NCBI RefSeq assembly: GCF_004331735.1
Contig: NZ_SJSO01000003.1
Span: 248,001-312,000 of the forward strand
Direction: 5' to 3'
Source: Pedobacter psychrodurus
GTDB taxonomy: Bacteria; Bacteroidota; Bacteroidia; Sphingobacteriales; Sphingobacteriaceae
Length of the DNA stretch: 64,000 nt
A program made the position numbers and the translations under genes. The notes beneath the pieces are model-generated. The model was not told where the DNA came from, ran no database searches, and worked only from the letters and a program-made list of their open reading frames with translations. Positions 44,212 to 52,121 of the stretch are shown here, piece by piece. Every line of letters begins with the position of its first letter. The first letter of the stretch is position 1.

Positions 44212-44256
44212 AATAGATATATGTCTATTTTTTTTTGCGACTTGTATCATCTTTAA
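44212..44256 (+). promoter_or_regulatory. 45-bp palindrome-plus-promoter element, copy 1
   Basis: AATAGATATATGTCTATT is a near-perfect palindrome, followed by a T-run and, 36-45 bases from the start, TCATCTTTAA, which fits a -7 box. It matches the copies at 51424-51468 (minus) and 62744-62788 (plus) with identical spacing. The nearest downstream gene starts at 44500. Confidence 0.65.
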
Positions 44257-44499
44257 AATTTTCGTTCATACTGATCTTTGGTCTGTTCAATAACGAAATC
44301 ATTATGCAGCGGAAAACTAGATATATTATTGTCAACCTATTCAGCGACATCTTTGTAAATAAACAGCACTCTCGTACTTCTCAAGTTAGAACCATTAATG
44401 TTTTTTAAGTCTTTAAGAACGCTGCGCGTAAGTATTGCTTCAATAAACTGGAAACTATTAGCAATGATCAGCTAGATTCAAAAGTTAATCCCATATCAG

Positions 44500-44859
44500 A
44501 TGACAAATAAAGAAATTGGAATAAAGATTACGAATGAAATTTTTTTTAACCGAAACAGCAATGCCATCGAAGCATACTGTAACGAGCATTACCTGAAACA
44601 AAATCCTTCAACGATCAATGGACATCAGTGCCTAACAGATTTGTTGAAACATAGTCCTGAAAATGATTTCCGCTTGTTCAAGGGGATCTTTATTGAGTCA
44701 AATGATCTCGTTATATCCCATAGTCATCTCAAGCGTCCGGGTAAACCGCGCCTTATGGTGCTAATTATCTTCAGGTTTGAAAACAATAAGATTGCCGAAC
44801 ACTGGGTGTGGCTAAAAAATAGGTTTGTTCCCTTAAGGCTGCGTACAATGGCTGTGTAA
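44500..44859 (+). CDS. NTF2-like/SnoaL-like protein
   Basis: 119 residues. IKITNEIFFNRNSNAIEAYC, then YLKQNPSTINGHQCLTDLLK, and the strands FRLFKGIFIESNDLVISHSH and LMVLIIFRFENNKIAEHWVW are the usual SnoaL-like polyketide-cyclase layout, although the family covers many functions. The closest bacterial relatives are predicted SnoaL-like aldol condensation-type proteins. It is monocistronic, about 240 bases downstream of the 45-bp element, which may drive it through a long leader. Confidence 0.82.
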   Translation: MTNKEIGIKITNEIFFNRNSNAIEAYCNEHYLKQNPSTINGHQCLTDLLKHSPENDFRLFKGIFIESNDLVISHSHLKRPGKPRLMVLIIFRFENNKIAEHWVWLKNRFVPLRLRTMAV

Positions 44860-45332
44860 AATATAACTGTCTGTATTGCTGGCAACGGCCGGACGTTATA
44901 ACGAAACTGAAATGGTAGCTTGACCGCATAAAGAATTTATCCATGCACTACATGATATGTTTTTGTTCACTTAAACATAACGATCTCAATTGTGTAAGCC
45001 GTTACGTAAATAGATTGTATAACGGAACAGGATTCAAATTCAACTGGTAGAGTAGGTTTTATCTCATCTAATTTATTCTAAATTTCTTTATTTATTTTCT
45101 TCGAATTATTAAAAGGTCTATGAAAATTAGAAAACAGACCGATCTACCAATTATGAAAATTTGGGTATATTTTGTTGCTTCATTGAAACAGTCGACTCAT
45201 ATGTATTTGATTTAAAACGCCCGAAGGGCGCTAACCTGAATATTTGTGTAGACAACTTATTTCAGCTAAGCTTCATTCAGAATCCTGATCCAGCCCAAGA
45301 AGCTTTTTTCCTTGGGGCATAGTATGGGTTGC
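44860..45332. other. Intergenic region between convergent genes
   Basis: 473 bases. A small CGCCCGAAGGGCG hairpin lies near 45218-45230. No gene is seen. Confidence 0.4.
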
Positions 45333-46190
45333 TTAGCTTAAAACAAATTTTTCAAGCTCGCAATTGAATTTTTGCATTTCTTCAACAAAAAGAGCATGGC
45401 CGCTATACTCAAATGCAATTAGCTGCGAGTGCTTTATGCCTTTATTTAACTCCTCAGCGAGTTGGAACGGGCAGATTTTATCTAGGCGTCCATGGAAAAT
45501 TGCTGTTGGTAATTCAATTTTTGACAAAATTGGCCGCAAATCTGTATCTTTCAAGGCGATTAGACACTTTGTGGCTGCATAGGGTGAAGCTTGCCAGTTA
45601 AGTGAATCAAGCCAGGCTGCCAAACCTGGTGAGAGTGATGTTTCGCTAGCGGTAAATATTTTTCCAAAATTATTGTATAATTTCGATCGGTCGGTGTGTA
45701 TCAGGTCAATGAGCTGCTGTGCATCTTGTTGACTGATACCGAATGGAAAATCAGGCCTTTGCGTCCACGAGGGCGCAGCAGCGCCAAATAATACCAGTTT
45801 ACTAATGTGGGCAGACTCGTACCGCTCAGTAAAGTAGATTGCAATCGCGCCTCCCATAGAAAAACCGCCAAGTATAGCGTTTTCAACTTCGAGTTTTTCC
45901 AGTACTACTTTGATGTCTTGTGAAAAGGTTTCGTAATCGTATAGGCCGTATGGCTTGCCTGATTGGCCGAATCCTCTAAGGGTAATGCCAATTACCCTGA
46001 TGCCCCTCTCAACAAAATGTTGATACTGGTACTCGTACATTGCATCGCTGAGTGGCCATCCATGTATTAGTACCAACGGCTTACCATCGCCGATGTCAGT
46101 TACATGTAGATTGACATTTATCGCGACTTTGATAAATTCTTTTCTTGGAGAAAGTTTTTCCGCCGCCAATGACTTTTTTGGATCTTTCAT
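45333..46190 (-). CDS. Alpha/beta hydrolase (non-heme chloroperoxidase/esterase type)
   Basis: 285 residues from the ATG at 46190; a GTG at 46217 is also possible. Catalytic triad: Ser in GGFSMGGAIAIYF (about residue 105), Asp in FHGRLDKICPF (about 235) and His in EYSGHALFVEE (about 264). The oxyanion loop is LIHGWPLSD. This is the cofactor-free haloperoxidase/esterase branch that hydrolyses esters and can form peracids. It has no signal peptide. It lies 33 bases after a second alpha/beta hydrolase (6 bases if the GTG is used), so the two form an operon. Confidence 0.88.
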   Translation of the reverse strand: MKDPKKSLAAEKLSPRKEFIKVAINVNLHVTDIGDGKPLVLIHGWPLSDAMYEYQYQHFVERGIRVIGITLRGFGQSGKPYGLYDYETFSQDIKVVLEKLEVENAILGGFSMGGAIAIYFTERYESAHISKLVLFGAAAPSWTQRPDFPFGISQQDAQQLIDLIHTDRSKLYNNFGKIFTASETSLSPGLAAWLDSLNWQASPYAATKCLIALKDTDLRPILSKIELPTAIFHGRLDKICPFQLAEELNKGIKHSQLIAFEYSGHALFVEEMQKFNCELEKFVLS

Positions 46191-46223
46191 ATTATTTTGA
46201 TATTTTTCGAACAGCACAGTTTC

Positions 46224-46997
46224 TTACTTATCATTTGCAGCCTGGATAATTACGTCAGCAACCGCTTCAGGTTGTGATATAAATAAGGCATGACTGGCTT
46301 TGATTTCTGTAATTTTGGTATTAGAGCGCTTATACATATTCCTTTGTATTTCAGGGCGAATGCTTTTATCTTCTGTTGCAACAATACCGTAAGCTGGTTT
46401 GTCCCGCCAAGCTGCATTCTTAAGCGGAGTTGTAAAACTTTCTGCATAAATAGGACCCTGGGGGGCGAACATGAAATCCGACTCTTCTTTAGGAAGGTCT
46501 GCACAGAAGCCCACATGAAACTTAGATTGGTCATAATAAACAAAACCTTTCTCATCAGGCGGAAGGATTCCATATTCAGGCAAATTGGGCATAGATGTTG
46601 CCCATTTCAGGGTATTTTCACCCTTATCTGGCTGATAGGCGGCTACATAGACGAGCTTGACCACGTTTTTATGGATACCCGCTTGAGATATCACAACCCC
46701 TCCCCAGGAATGTCCAACCAATATCACAGGTCCGTTTTGCTTATCTAATATACGATTGGTTGCCTGCACATCGCTTTCCAAAGAACTTAAAGGATTCTGT
46801 ACTATGGTAACATTATAACCTTTCTTGGATAATATTCTGAATACGTTTTTCCAACCCGAACCATCTGCAAATGCACCGTGGACGATGACAACATTTTTTA
46901 CCTGGGCAAAAGTATTCAGATTTACCGATAGTATAACCAATAGGGGGAAAATAAGGCTGGCGCGCTGGGCGCTGAATAGTTTTGTTTGTTTTTTCAT
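46224..46997 (-). CDS. Exported alpha/beta hydrolase (AB hydrolase_6 type)
   Basis: 257 residues with a signal peptide cleaved near NTFAQV. VVIVHGAFADGSGW is the oxyanion strand-loop, GHSWGGVVI (about 98-106) the nucleophile elbow with Ser, EDKSIRPEIQRNM marks the acid region, and KASHALFISQPEAVADVI the catalytic His. It is the salicylate-esterase-like small alpha/beta family often duplicated in Bacteroidota, with unknown esters as substrate. It is first gene of a two-gene operon; a palindrome sits 13 bases upstream of its start. Confidence 0.88.
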   Translation of the reverse strand: MKKQTKLFSAQRASLIFPLLVILSVNLNTFAQVKNVVIVHGAFADGSGWKNVFRILSKKGYNVTIVQNPLSSLESDVQATNRILDKQNGPVILVGHSWGGVVISQAGIHKNVVKLVYVAAYQPDKGENTLKWATSMPNLPEYGILPPDEKGFVYYDQSKFHVGFCADLPKEESDFMFAPQGPIYAESFTTPLKNAAWRDKPAYGIVATEDKSIRPEIQRNMYKRSNTKITEIKASHALFISQPEAVADVIIQAANDK

Positions 46998-47009
46998 TTT
47001 AAGGATTAT

Positions 47010-47025
47010 TTATTAGGTCTAATAA
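47010..47025. promoter_or_regulatory. Palindrome at the 5' end of the hydrolase operon
   Basis: TTATTAGGTCTAATAA (TTATTAG-GT-CTAATAA), ending 13 bases before the start codon at 46997. The position fits an operator over the transcription start. Confidence 0.45.
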
Positions 47026-47192
47026 TTTTAAATGTGAATGCTAAGGGCATTTGAAGCTTTTCAGTGTCAAATCATTTGGATTAGCCATCCAATTAGGAAA
47101 CATAAATTGATAAGGCTGGCTAATTGCTTTCGATATTGGTACTAAAACTTAATCTGTAGAAGATTTCAGCATTAATTATGGAAACCGCTGAA

Positions 47193-48797
47193 CTATATTC
47201 CAGATAATTTGATGTCATTCAAGTCCAATAAATTTTCAGCCTTACGAATGGCATCGTCCGTAAAGGTTTTTTCATTTTTCATTTTAAAAAGCTCTTCCCG
47301 CTGCATTTCATGTACTTTGCGCATGACCTGGCGGTATTCTTCAAGTTCGATAGCTTTATCGTGGGAAACTTTATTCGAGGTTAGATATCTTTGATGCCCT
47401 TCAATTTCTTTGTATAGACTTTCGGTATACGCACTAAGAAGGCTGTTGTTTTTACTCGCTTCGGAATGGTGCTCACTTAAACACTGCAAGGTCATAATAT
47501 CCAGCCGCATCCTTATTCCTGCATTTTGCTCGTGCTGTGGAAGAATTGGGTCGATTTCGGTGACTTTTGTAAGTTTGATAAGTACCGGGAGGCTCAGGCC
47601 CTGAAATACAAGGGTTATAAATATGACAACAAAGGTTATAAAAATAATCAGATCCCGCTGGGGAAAAGATTTTCCACCATCAATCAACAAAGGAATGGAA
47701 AGTGCTGTCGCCAGTGATACAACTCCCCGCATACCAGCCCAGCCAATGATGAACAGGTTAGCTAAGGCAGGTGCAGGTGACTGCCTTTTCTTTTTGCTGA
47801 TCCAGCGAGGAAAAAAGGCGATTAAATAAACCCATAGAATTCTTATACAAACTGCTATCAGGCTTATGATAACACCATACTTAATTGCGTTTATGATTGA
47901 TATGTTGCCCAAACCGCTCACTATGACAGGAAGTTCAAGACCAATAAGAATAAATACAATTGCATTCATCGCAAAAATAACCGTGTGCCACACCGAAATC
48001 ATATTCATTCTGGTTTCACCGGTTTTGAAAACTTCATGGGCACGGAATGACATAAATAACCCACCGCTAACAACTGCCATTACTCCAGAATAATGAAAAT
48101 GTTCTGCAGTTAAAAATAGTATGTAAGGCGTCATCAGTGTAAGTGTGGCATCTATAGCGGCAGAGGTTGGCATAAAACGATGTATGATGTACATTAAATA
48201 TCCACCAGCGATTCCGACTGCAATTCCCATCCCTGCAACGAGAAAAAACTGACCTACAGCCTGATGCATTGTAAATGAACCAGTAAGGATTGCAGCTAGT
48301 GCAAATCTAAAAATGATGAGTGAAGAGGCATCATTTACGAGGCTCTCGCCTTCTAGGATCGTTATTGTTCGCTGCGGTACTTTAAGTCCTTTCAAAACAG
48401 TTGTGGCAGCAACCGCATCTGGGGGCGAGATTATACCACCAAGGACAAAGCCAAGTGCGAGCGTAAAACCAGGTATTATGAGAATTGACGCAAAGGCTAC
48501 GATCACCGAGGTAAGTAATACTAGCCCAAATGCCATAAGACCGATCTGTATCTTCCATTTTTTAAATTCGCGCCAGGATGTGTACCATGCTGCCTCATAT
48601 AATAACGGTGGCAGGAATATCAGAAAAATAAGCTCAGGATCTAATTTAAGGATAGGCATTCCAGGGATAAAACCAATAAGCAGTCCTGCCAAAACTAAAA
48701 ATATCGGATAGGCAATACGCATCTTCTGGGCGAGCATAACCAGAAGTATGACTAAGAAGAGCATGCCCAGGATTAATAAAAGATTTTCATGCATCAT
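47193..48797 (-). CDS. Na+/H+ antiporter, CPA1 family
   Basis: 534 residues with about 12 membrane helices in the first 415 residues. SPPDAVAATTVLKGL (about 123-137) carries the conserved ND/PD ion-binding aspartate region of CPA1 exchangers, and GMRGVVSLATAL is the other family hallmark. A hydrophilic C-terminus (about 420-534) is charged and helical, with a coiled-coil-like HEMQREELFKMKNE end. It exchanges cytoplasmic Na+ or K+ for protons at the inner membrane. It is 26 bases downstream of the alginate-export-type porin, so probably co-transcribed. Confidence 0.93.
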   Translation of the reverse strand: MMHENLLLILGMLFLVILLVMLAQKMRIAYPIFLVLAGLLIGFIPGMPILKLDPELIFLIFLPPLLYEAAWYTSWREFKKWKIQIGLMAFGLVLLTSVIVAFASILIIPGFTLALGFVLGGIISPPDAVAATTVLKGLKVPQRTITILEGESLVNDASSLIIFRFALAAILTGSFTMHQAVGQFFLVAGMGIAVGIAGGYLMYIIHRFMPTSAAIDATLTLMTPYILFLTAEHFHYSGVMAVVSGGLFMSFRAHEVFKTGETRMNMISVWHTVIFAMNAIVFILIGLELPVIVSGLGNISIINAIKYGVIISLIAVCIRILWVYLIAFFPRWISKKKRQSPAPALANLFIIGWAGMRGVVSLATALSIPLLIDGGKSFPQRDLIIFITFVVIFITLVFQGLSLPVLIKLTKVTEIDPILPQHEQNAGIRMRLDIMTLQCLSEHHSEASKNNSLLSAYTESLYKEIEGHQRYLTSNKVSHDKAIELEEYRQVMRKVHEMQREELFKMKNEKTFTDDAIRKAENLLDLNDIKLSGI

Positions 48798-48823
48798 TTA
48801 TCTGTTTAAAGTATTGTTAATGG

Positions 48824-50191
48824 CTAAAATTTAATGCTGACCATAGATGCGGTAAAAAAACCGTTTTTGTGCTCAGGAATGGCTACGTTGATAAAATTGC
48901 CGGTATCGAAATATTGAATACCAATGTTGAAGTTTATAAATCTGTTTACCTTCCAGGCAACACTGCCAAGATATGTGGTTCCAATGTAACGGTCCGGAAC
49001 ATTTAAAGATGGTAAGTTCAGCGATCCATCCGGCCTGTAAATCCCATCATTTACAGAGTGACGCCAGTTAAATACCACTTCGACTGAAACCTGGACTTGT
49101 GCCAATGCGTTAAAGGCCAGGCTAGGGTGGAGCGATATCAGGTTTGCCGGACCAGCCTGTGGGTTCATCCCAAAGTAGCCCCCATTAGGAAATAACGGGT
49201 TGAATGTACCCAGTCTGCCGTCGCCTTTTGACCTGTCTCCGGATATCAGGTCTCCGCGTAACTTTACCACAGGCCGTCCCCGAAGGTTTACAAACTTATA
49301 GCCAACTTCTGAGGAGCCGCCCCCAGCCATAATTTTTTTCAAACCGAATCTTCCGCTTTGGAAACCACCTTCGAAATTATAGAATAAACCAACCCCGTTT
49401 TTCCAGATCCTGGTGCCAAAGGTGTGACGCAGTTCCGCCGCATTTCCTTCATCGAACCGTCCGTTTTTCCTGTCAATGCCAAGGTAGTAAAAATCCGTAT
49501 TGAACAGCTTCGGGGCAGAGAGCGTTCCATATAAGCCCCAGATTTTTCCTCCTGAACCGATGCGGTTATCAAAAACGCCCTGATTAGTCCCTCCTGATTT
49601 CAGGAAAAATCCGTCAATATTGAATTTATCTGTTTTGAAAGCTGCCTTAGCTCCATCAAAGTATAAGCGGAGATTTGGCCCTTCACGAACATCAAGCAGT
49701 CGTCCGCTCCCATACTGAAGTTCCTGCCTTCCAATACGGAGCAGAAGTTTTGATTTCTTTCCATAGTAAGGGTAGAAATCAATAAAAAGATTTTGTATGT
49801 TCAGCTTGTCCTCATCAATAGGCCTCGGACCATTCTTGCGCCCACTTTCCTGACCGCTCCGCAACTGGGAGAAAATCCGCAGACGCCTGTTTATCTGCAA
49901 ATCTCCATGTATACTGTACCTTTGTAAAAGGAAAATATCGCGGCCCAGGTTTCTGGATCCCCAGTCTTCATTTTCCGCCCTATCCAGCTCAAGCCTCACC
50001 TCTCCACCGAAAGATAAATAGGCGTTGCCGATCGGCGACAAGGGAATAAATTTTAATTTGTTATAAAAAGTTCTTGAACTGTCCTTAAGATGAGTGTATT
50101 CCTCCTCAAAACGAAGAAGTTTAAAACTTTGCGCCGCGGACCACTTTACACAAATCAGCAAAGTGACAAGGATTAAAACAGCCGGTTTCAT
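48824..50191 (-). CDS. Alginate-export-family outer-membrane beta-barrel protein
   Basis: 455 residues with a signal peptide cleaved near WSAAQS. The mature protein has a beta-barrel pattern of alternating strands and short turns: FGGEVRLELDRAE, SIHGDLQINRRLRIFSQLRS, LLLRIGRQELQYGSGRL. The latter, with FDGAKAAFKTD and the end FFTASMVSIKF, matches the alginate_exp family. In Pseudomonas AlgE exports alginate, but in Bacteroidota the family is generic and no alginate genes are nearby, so substrate is unknown. It precedes the antiporter. Confidence 0.88.
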   Translation of the reverse strand: MKPAVLILVTLLICVKWSAAQSFKLLRFEEEYTHLKDSSRTFYNKLKFIPLSPIGNAYLSFGGEVRLELDRAENEDWGSRNLGRDIFLLQRYSIHGDLQINRRLRIFSQLRSGQESGRKNGPRPIDEDKLNIQNLFIDFYPYYGKKSKLLLRIGRQELQYGSGRLLDVREGPNLRLYFDGAKAAFKTDKFNIDGFFLKSGGTNQGVFDNRIGSGGKIWGLYGTLSAPKLFNTDFYYLGIDRKNGRFDEGNAAELRHTFGTRIWKNGVGLFYNFEGGFQSGRFGLKKIMAGGGSSEVGYKFVNLRGRPVVKLRGDLISGDRSKGDGRLGTFNPLFPNGGYFGMNPQAGPANLISLHPSLAFNALAQVQVSVEVVFNWRHSVNDGIYRPDGSLNLPSLNVPDRYIGTTYLGSVAWKVNRFINFNIGIQYFDTGNFINVAIPEHKNGFFTASMVSIKF

Positions 50192-50276
50192 ATGTCAGCA
50201 AGACCAAATACCATTGGTGTTTTTGCAGGTTCAACAAAACCTGGGATATTAATACATTCAAATAACTTGTAAACTA

Positions 50277-50693
50277 TCATTGGACAATGTCTGTATTGAT
50301 TTTAATGTTGCTCTTTAATATCTTGGAAATTGGACAGCTTTCAGCAATCCGGAGCAATCTTGAATGAAGGTCTTGATCGGTAATTTCGGGCAGTACTATC
50401 TTTCGTTCTATGTATACAACGATCCCTTCTTTTTCAATTTTGTTAAAAATGTTAGCTTCAACGATTATTTCTCTTACAACGATTTCTTTGATATCAAGAT
50501 ACATTCTCAGGGTTGCAAGCGTACATGCAACAAGAGAGGAAAGCAGAAGCGAGTAAGGGTCGGGTCCTAAGTCCTTTCCACCGATCTTTTCCGGCTCATC
50601 GGTGATCAGTGTGCCATTTCTCCATTCAATGTAAGTTTTATATCGCTGGGCCCTGATAATGCCCTTAATAGACTTTTCTAAAAGATATTTCAT
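50277..50693 (-). CDS. OsmC-like protein (divergent)
   Basis: 138 residues. Two cysteines, in SSLVACTLATLRMYL (about 57) and AESCPISKILKSN (about 119), fit the OsmC fold. The N-terminal strands (YIEWRNGTLITDEPEKIGGK) are of the YhfA/OsmC-like branch. It probably handles organic peroxides or related thiol chemistry. It follows the YjdI-YjdJ fusion by 99 bases and leads to the porin by 85, so the minus-strand genes 51314 to 47193 may be one transcription unit driven from the 45-bp element at 51468. Confidence 0.88.
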   Translation of the reverse strand: MKYLLEKSIKGIIRAQRYKTYIEWRNGTLITDEPEKIGGKDLGPDPYSLLLSSLVACTLATLRMYLDIKEIVVREIIVEANIFNKIEKEGIVVYIERKIVLPEITDQDLHSRLLRIAESCPISKILKSNIKINTDIVQ

Positions 50694-50792
50694 GAAGCTG
50701 ATTTTTATTGAAAATTAGATCAGCAACATTATGCTGGGCAAGCAGAATATTGTCTGCTCCTGTGCTGTTGATCCTTCTATTTGGCTGAACAA

Positions 50793-51314
50793 CTATTCTC
50801 TGTACCATACCGCAGCATACATTTTCGGATGGCGCCTGAATTGTAGATTTACGTACGGACAGACCGGCACTATCTTCAGGCTATTTTGTTCCGCGTAGTT
50901 TACCAGTTTATCCAACAATAATTTGGCAAATCCACGGCCTGCAAATTCTGATCTGACTTCAGTGTGGAAAACAGTAAGCTTCTCACCAGAGATGGCGATG
51001 TCCATTTTGCCTGCTTTGACATCATCGGAAAATAATTGAATCTCCCCATAAGGACTTCTATCAATCACTACTTTTGTCTGTTCCATTTCTATACTGTTAG
51101 TTTTATCTGTTTTTTCTATACTCAAGGCCCCCGAAGGGCATTTAGCGATCTGGCTAAAAAGCTGCTCGGTGGTCGCATTTTCTATTTTTATCCAAGGCCT
51201 TTTCGTAGGATCATAAACTTTTGGAAGCGTCTTCACGCAAATTCCAGCATGTATACATACTTTAGGTTGCCAAAGAATACTGATCTCTTCATTAAAATAT
51301 TCTATCTTTTCCAT
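50793..51314 (-). CDS. YjdI-type ferredoxin-like domain fused to YjdJ-type GNAT acetyltransferase
   Basis: 173 residues. Residues 1-75 are a divergent mono-cluster Fe-S domain (YjdI, Fer4_19), with cysteines in PKVCIHAGICVKTLPKVYD (C20, C26) and IAKCPSGALSIEK (C59). Residues ~80-173 are a short GNAT domain (YjdJ-like): FHTEVRSEFAGRGFAKLLLD contains the acetyl-CoA pyrophosphate loop, and VPVCPYVNLQFRRHP is the end. In E. coli yjdI and yjdJ are separate adjacent genes, so this single gene supports a joint function. The substrate is unknown. Its promoter overlaps the 45-bp element. Confidence 0.9.
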   Translation of the reverse strand: MEKIEYFNEEISILWQPKVCIHAGICVKTLPKVYDPTKRPWIKIENATTEQLFSQIAKCPSGALSIEKTDKTNSIEMEQTKVVIDRSPYGEIQLFSDDVKAGKMDIAISGEKLTVFHTEVRSEFAGRGFAKLLLDKLVNYAEQNSLKIVPVCPYVNLQFRRHPKMYAAVWYRE

Positions 51315-51423
51315 ATTCTAGTTTGAAATTTGATAAAGTAAAATTCCTGTTTGCATTTCAAAAATTGCCTACAGTGGAACCCGGTACTTATCTTACTGCC
51401 AAAGTTCCGCAAGATGGTCAGAA

Positions 51424-51468
51424 CGAAAGATGATAAAAGGCTAAAAAGAAAATAGACAATTGTCTATT
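51424..51468 (-). promoter_or_regulatory. 45-bp palindrome-plus-promoter element, copy 2
   Basis: On the minus strand AATAGACAATTGTCTATT is a perfect palindrome (extended to 22 bases as AAAATAGACAATTGTCTATT plus TT), then TTCTTTTT and TATCATCTTTCG as the -7 region. It lies about 110 bases upstream of the YjdI-YjdJ start and is in the correct orientation to drive it. Confidence 0.7.
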
Positions 51469-52034
51469 TTTTAAATAAGTACTCTTCTCTAACTCGAGGT
51501 GAAGCTGATATTTATCCGAAATACAGTATCCTTTATAATTTCGGATTGGAAGTGGCAAGCCGAAGTGATAAGTGATTTTTACAAGCCTGGGTGGTAGCAA
51601 ATTTTTCAGGAATTTAATCTGGGGCTGTACAGAAAAAAACTATGGCCATAAAAATTTTGAGCAACAAATAAGGCATAGCGGATGGGCTAATGAACGAAAA
51701 GATTATCCAGTAAACCAAAAGGTAACCCTGTTGGCAGCGCGTTTATTGTTTATAATAAATGTATACAAATAACTACTAAAATATAAAGAATCCTAAAGTG
51801 TATTGAAAACATTTTTAATTCCTCCCATGCTGGAGGATGTTTGTATAAATCCTAAATCGGGCTTATTGATCAATTGGTACAGATGACCAGAAAATTCGTT
51901 ATAGCTAACGGGACAGTATTGGCACAGAGCTTAAAAGTGTTGAAGGCATTTGCCGTAGATGAACATTTTGAACGATGCTGATGCCGAAAATCTAAATAGC
52001 CTATAACTAATTTCTTCATTTCGAAGCTTTCCAG

Positions 52035-52097
52035 AAAGATTGTTCACTTTGGAGACCTGATTTTTTATTCAGGATGGTTTGAAAGTGAACAATCTTT
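52035..52097 (-). terminator. Long hairpin after the metalloprotease gene
   Basis: AAAGATTGTTCACTTT pairs perfectly with AAAGTGAACAATCTTT; inside, CCTGA pairs with TCAGG, and outside, TTTCCAG pairs with CTGGAA across a bulge. It starts 25 bases after the metalloprotease stop and can act as its terminator or 3' stabiliser. The length also suits a small mobile repeat. Confidence 0.55.
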
Positions 52098-52121
52098 TAA
52101 CTTCTGGAAGATATAGATAAA

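Larger units (their letters stand above)
43780..44499. other. Intergenic region with terminator and 45-bp element
   Basis: 720 bases. It holds the terminator at 43848-43888 and the first copy of the 45-bp element at 44212-44256. A minus-strand frame at about 43900-44027 ends in a protein-like stretch, but no family was recognised. Confidence 0.45.
51315..52121. other. Intergenic region between divergent and convergent units
   Basis: 807 bases. It holds the 45-bp element copy 2 and the long hairpin at 52035-52097. A plus-strand frame near 51572 is not convincing and no other gene is seen. Confidence 0.45.

Noticed and set aside
22738..44481. Shared word ATGATCAGCTAGATT at about 22740 and 44467
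   Set aside because: A 15-base match is expected by chance in 64 kb of AT-rich sequence, and the flanks do not align.
46290..46748. 152-codon frame antisense to the exported alpha/beta hydrolase
   Set aside because: The opposite strand has a signal peptide and full catalytic motifs; the antisense frame has none.
48313..48711. 132-codon frame antisense to the Na+/H+ antiporter
   Set aside because: Shadow of membrane-helix codons.
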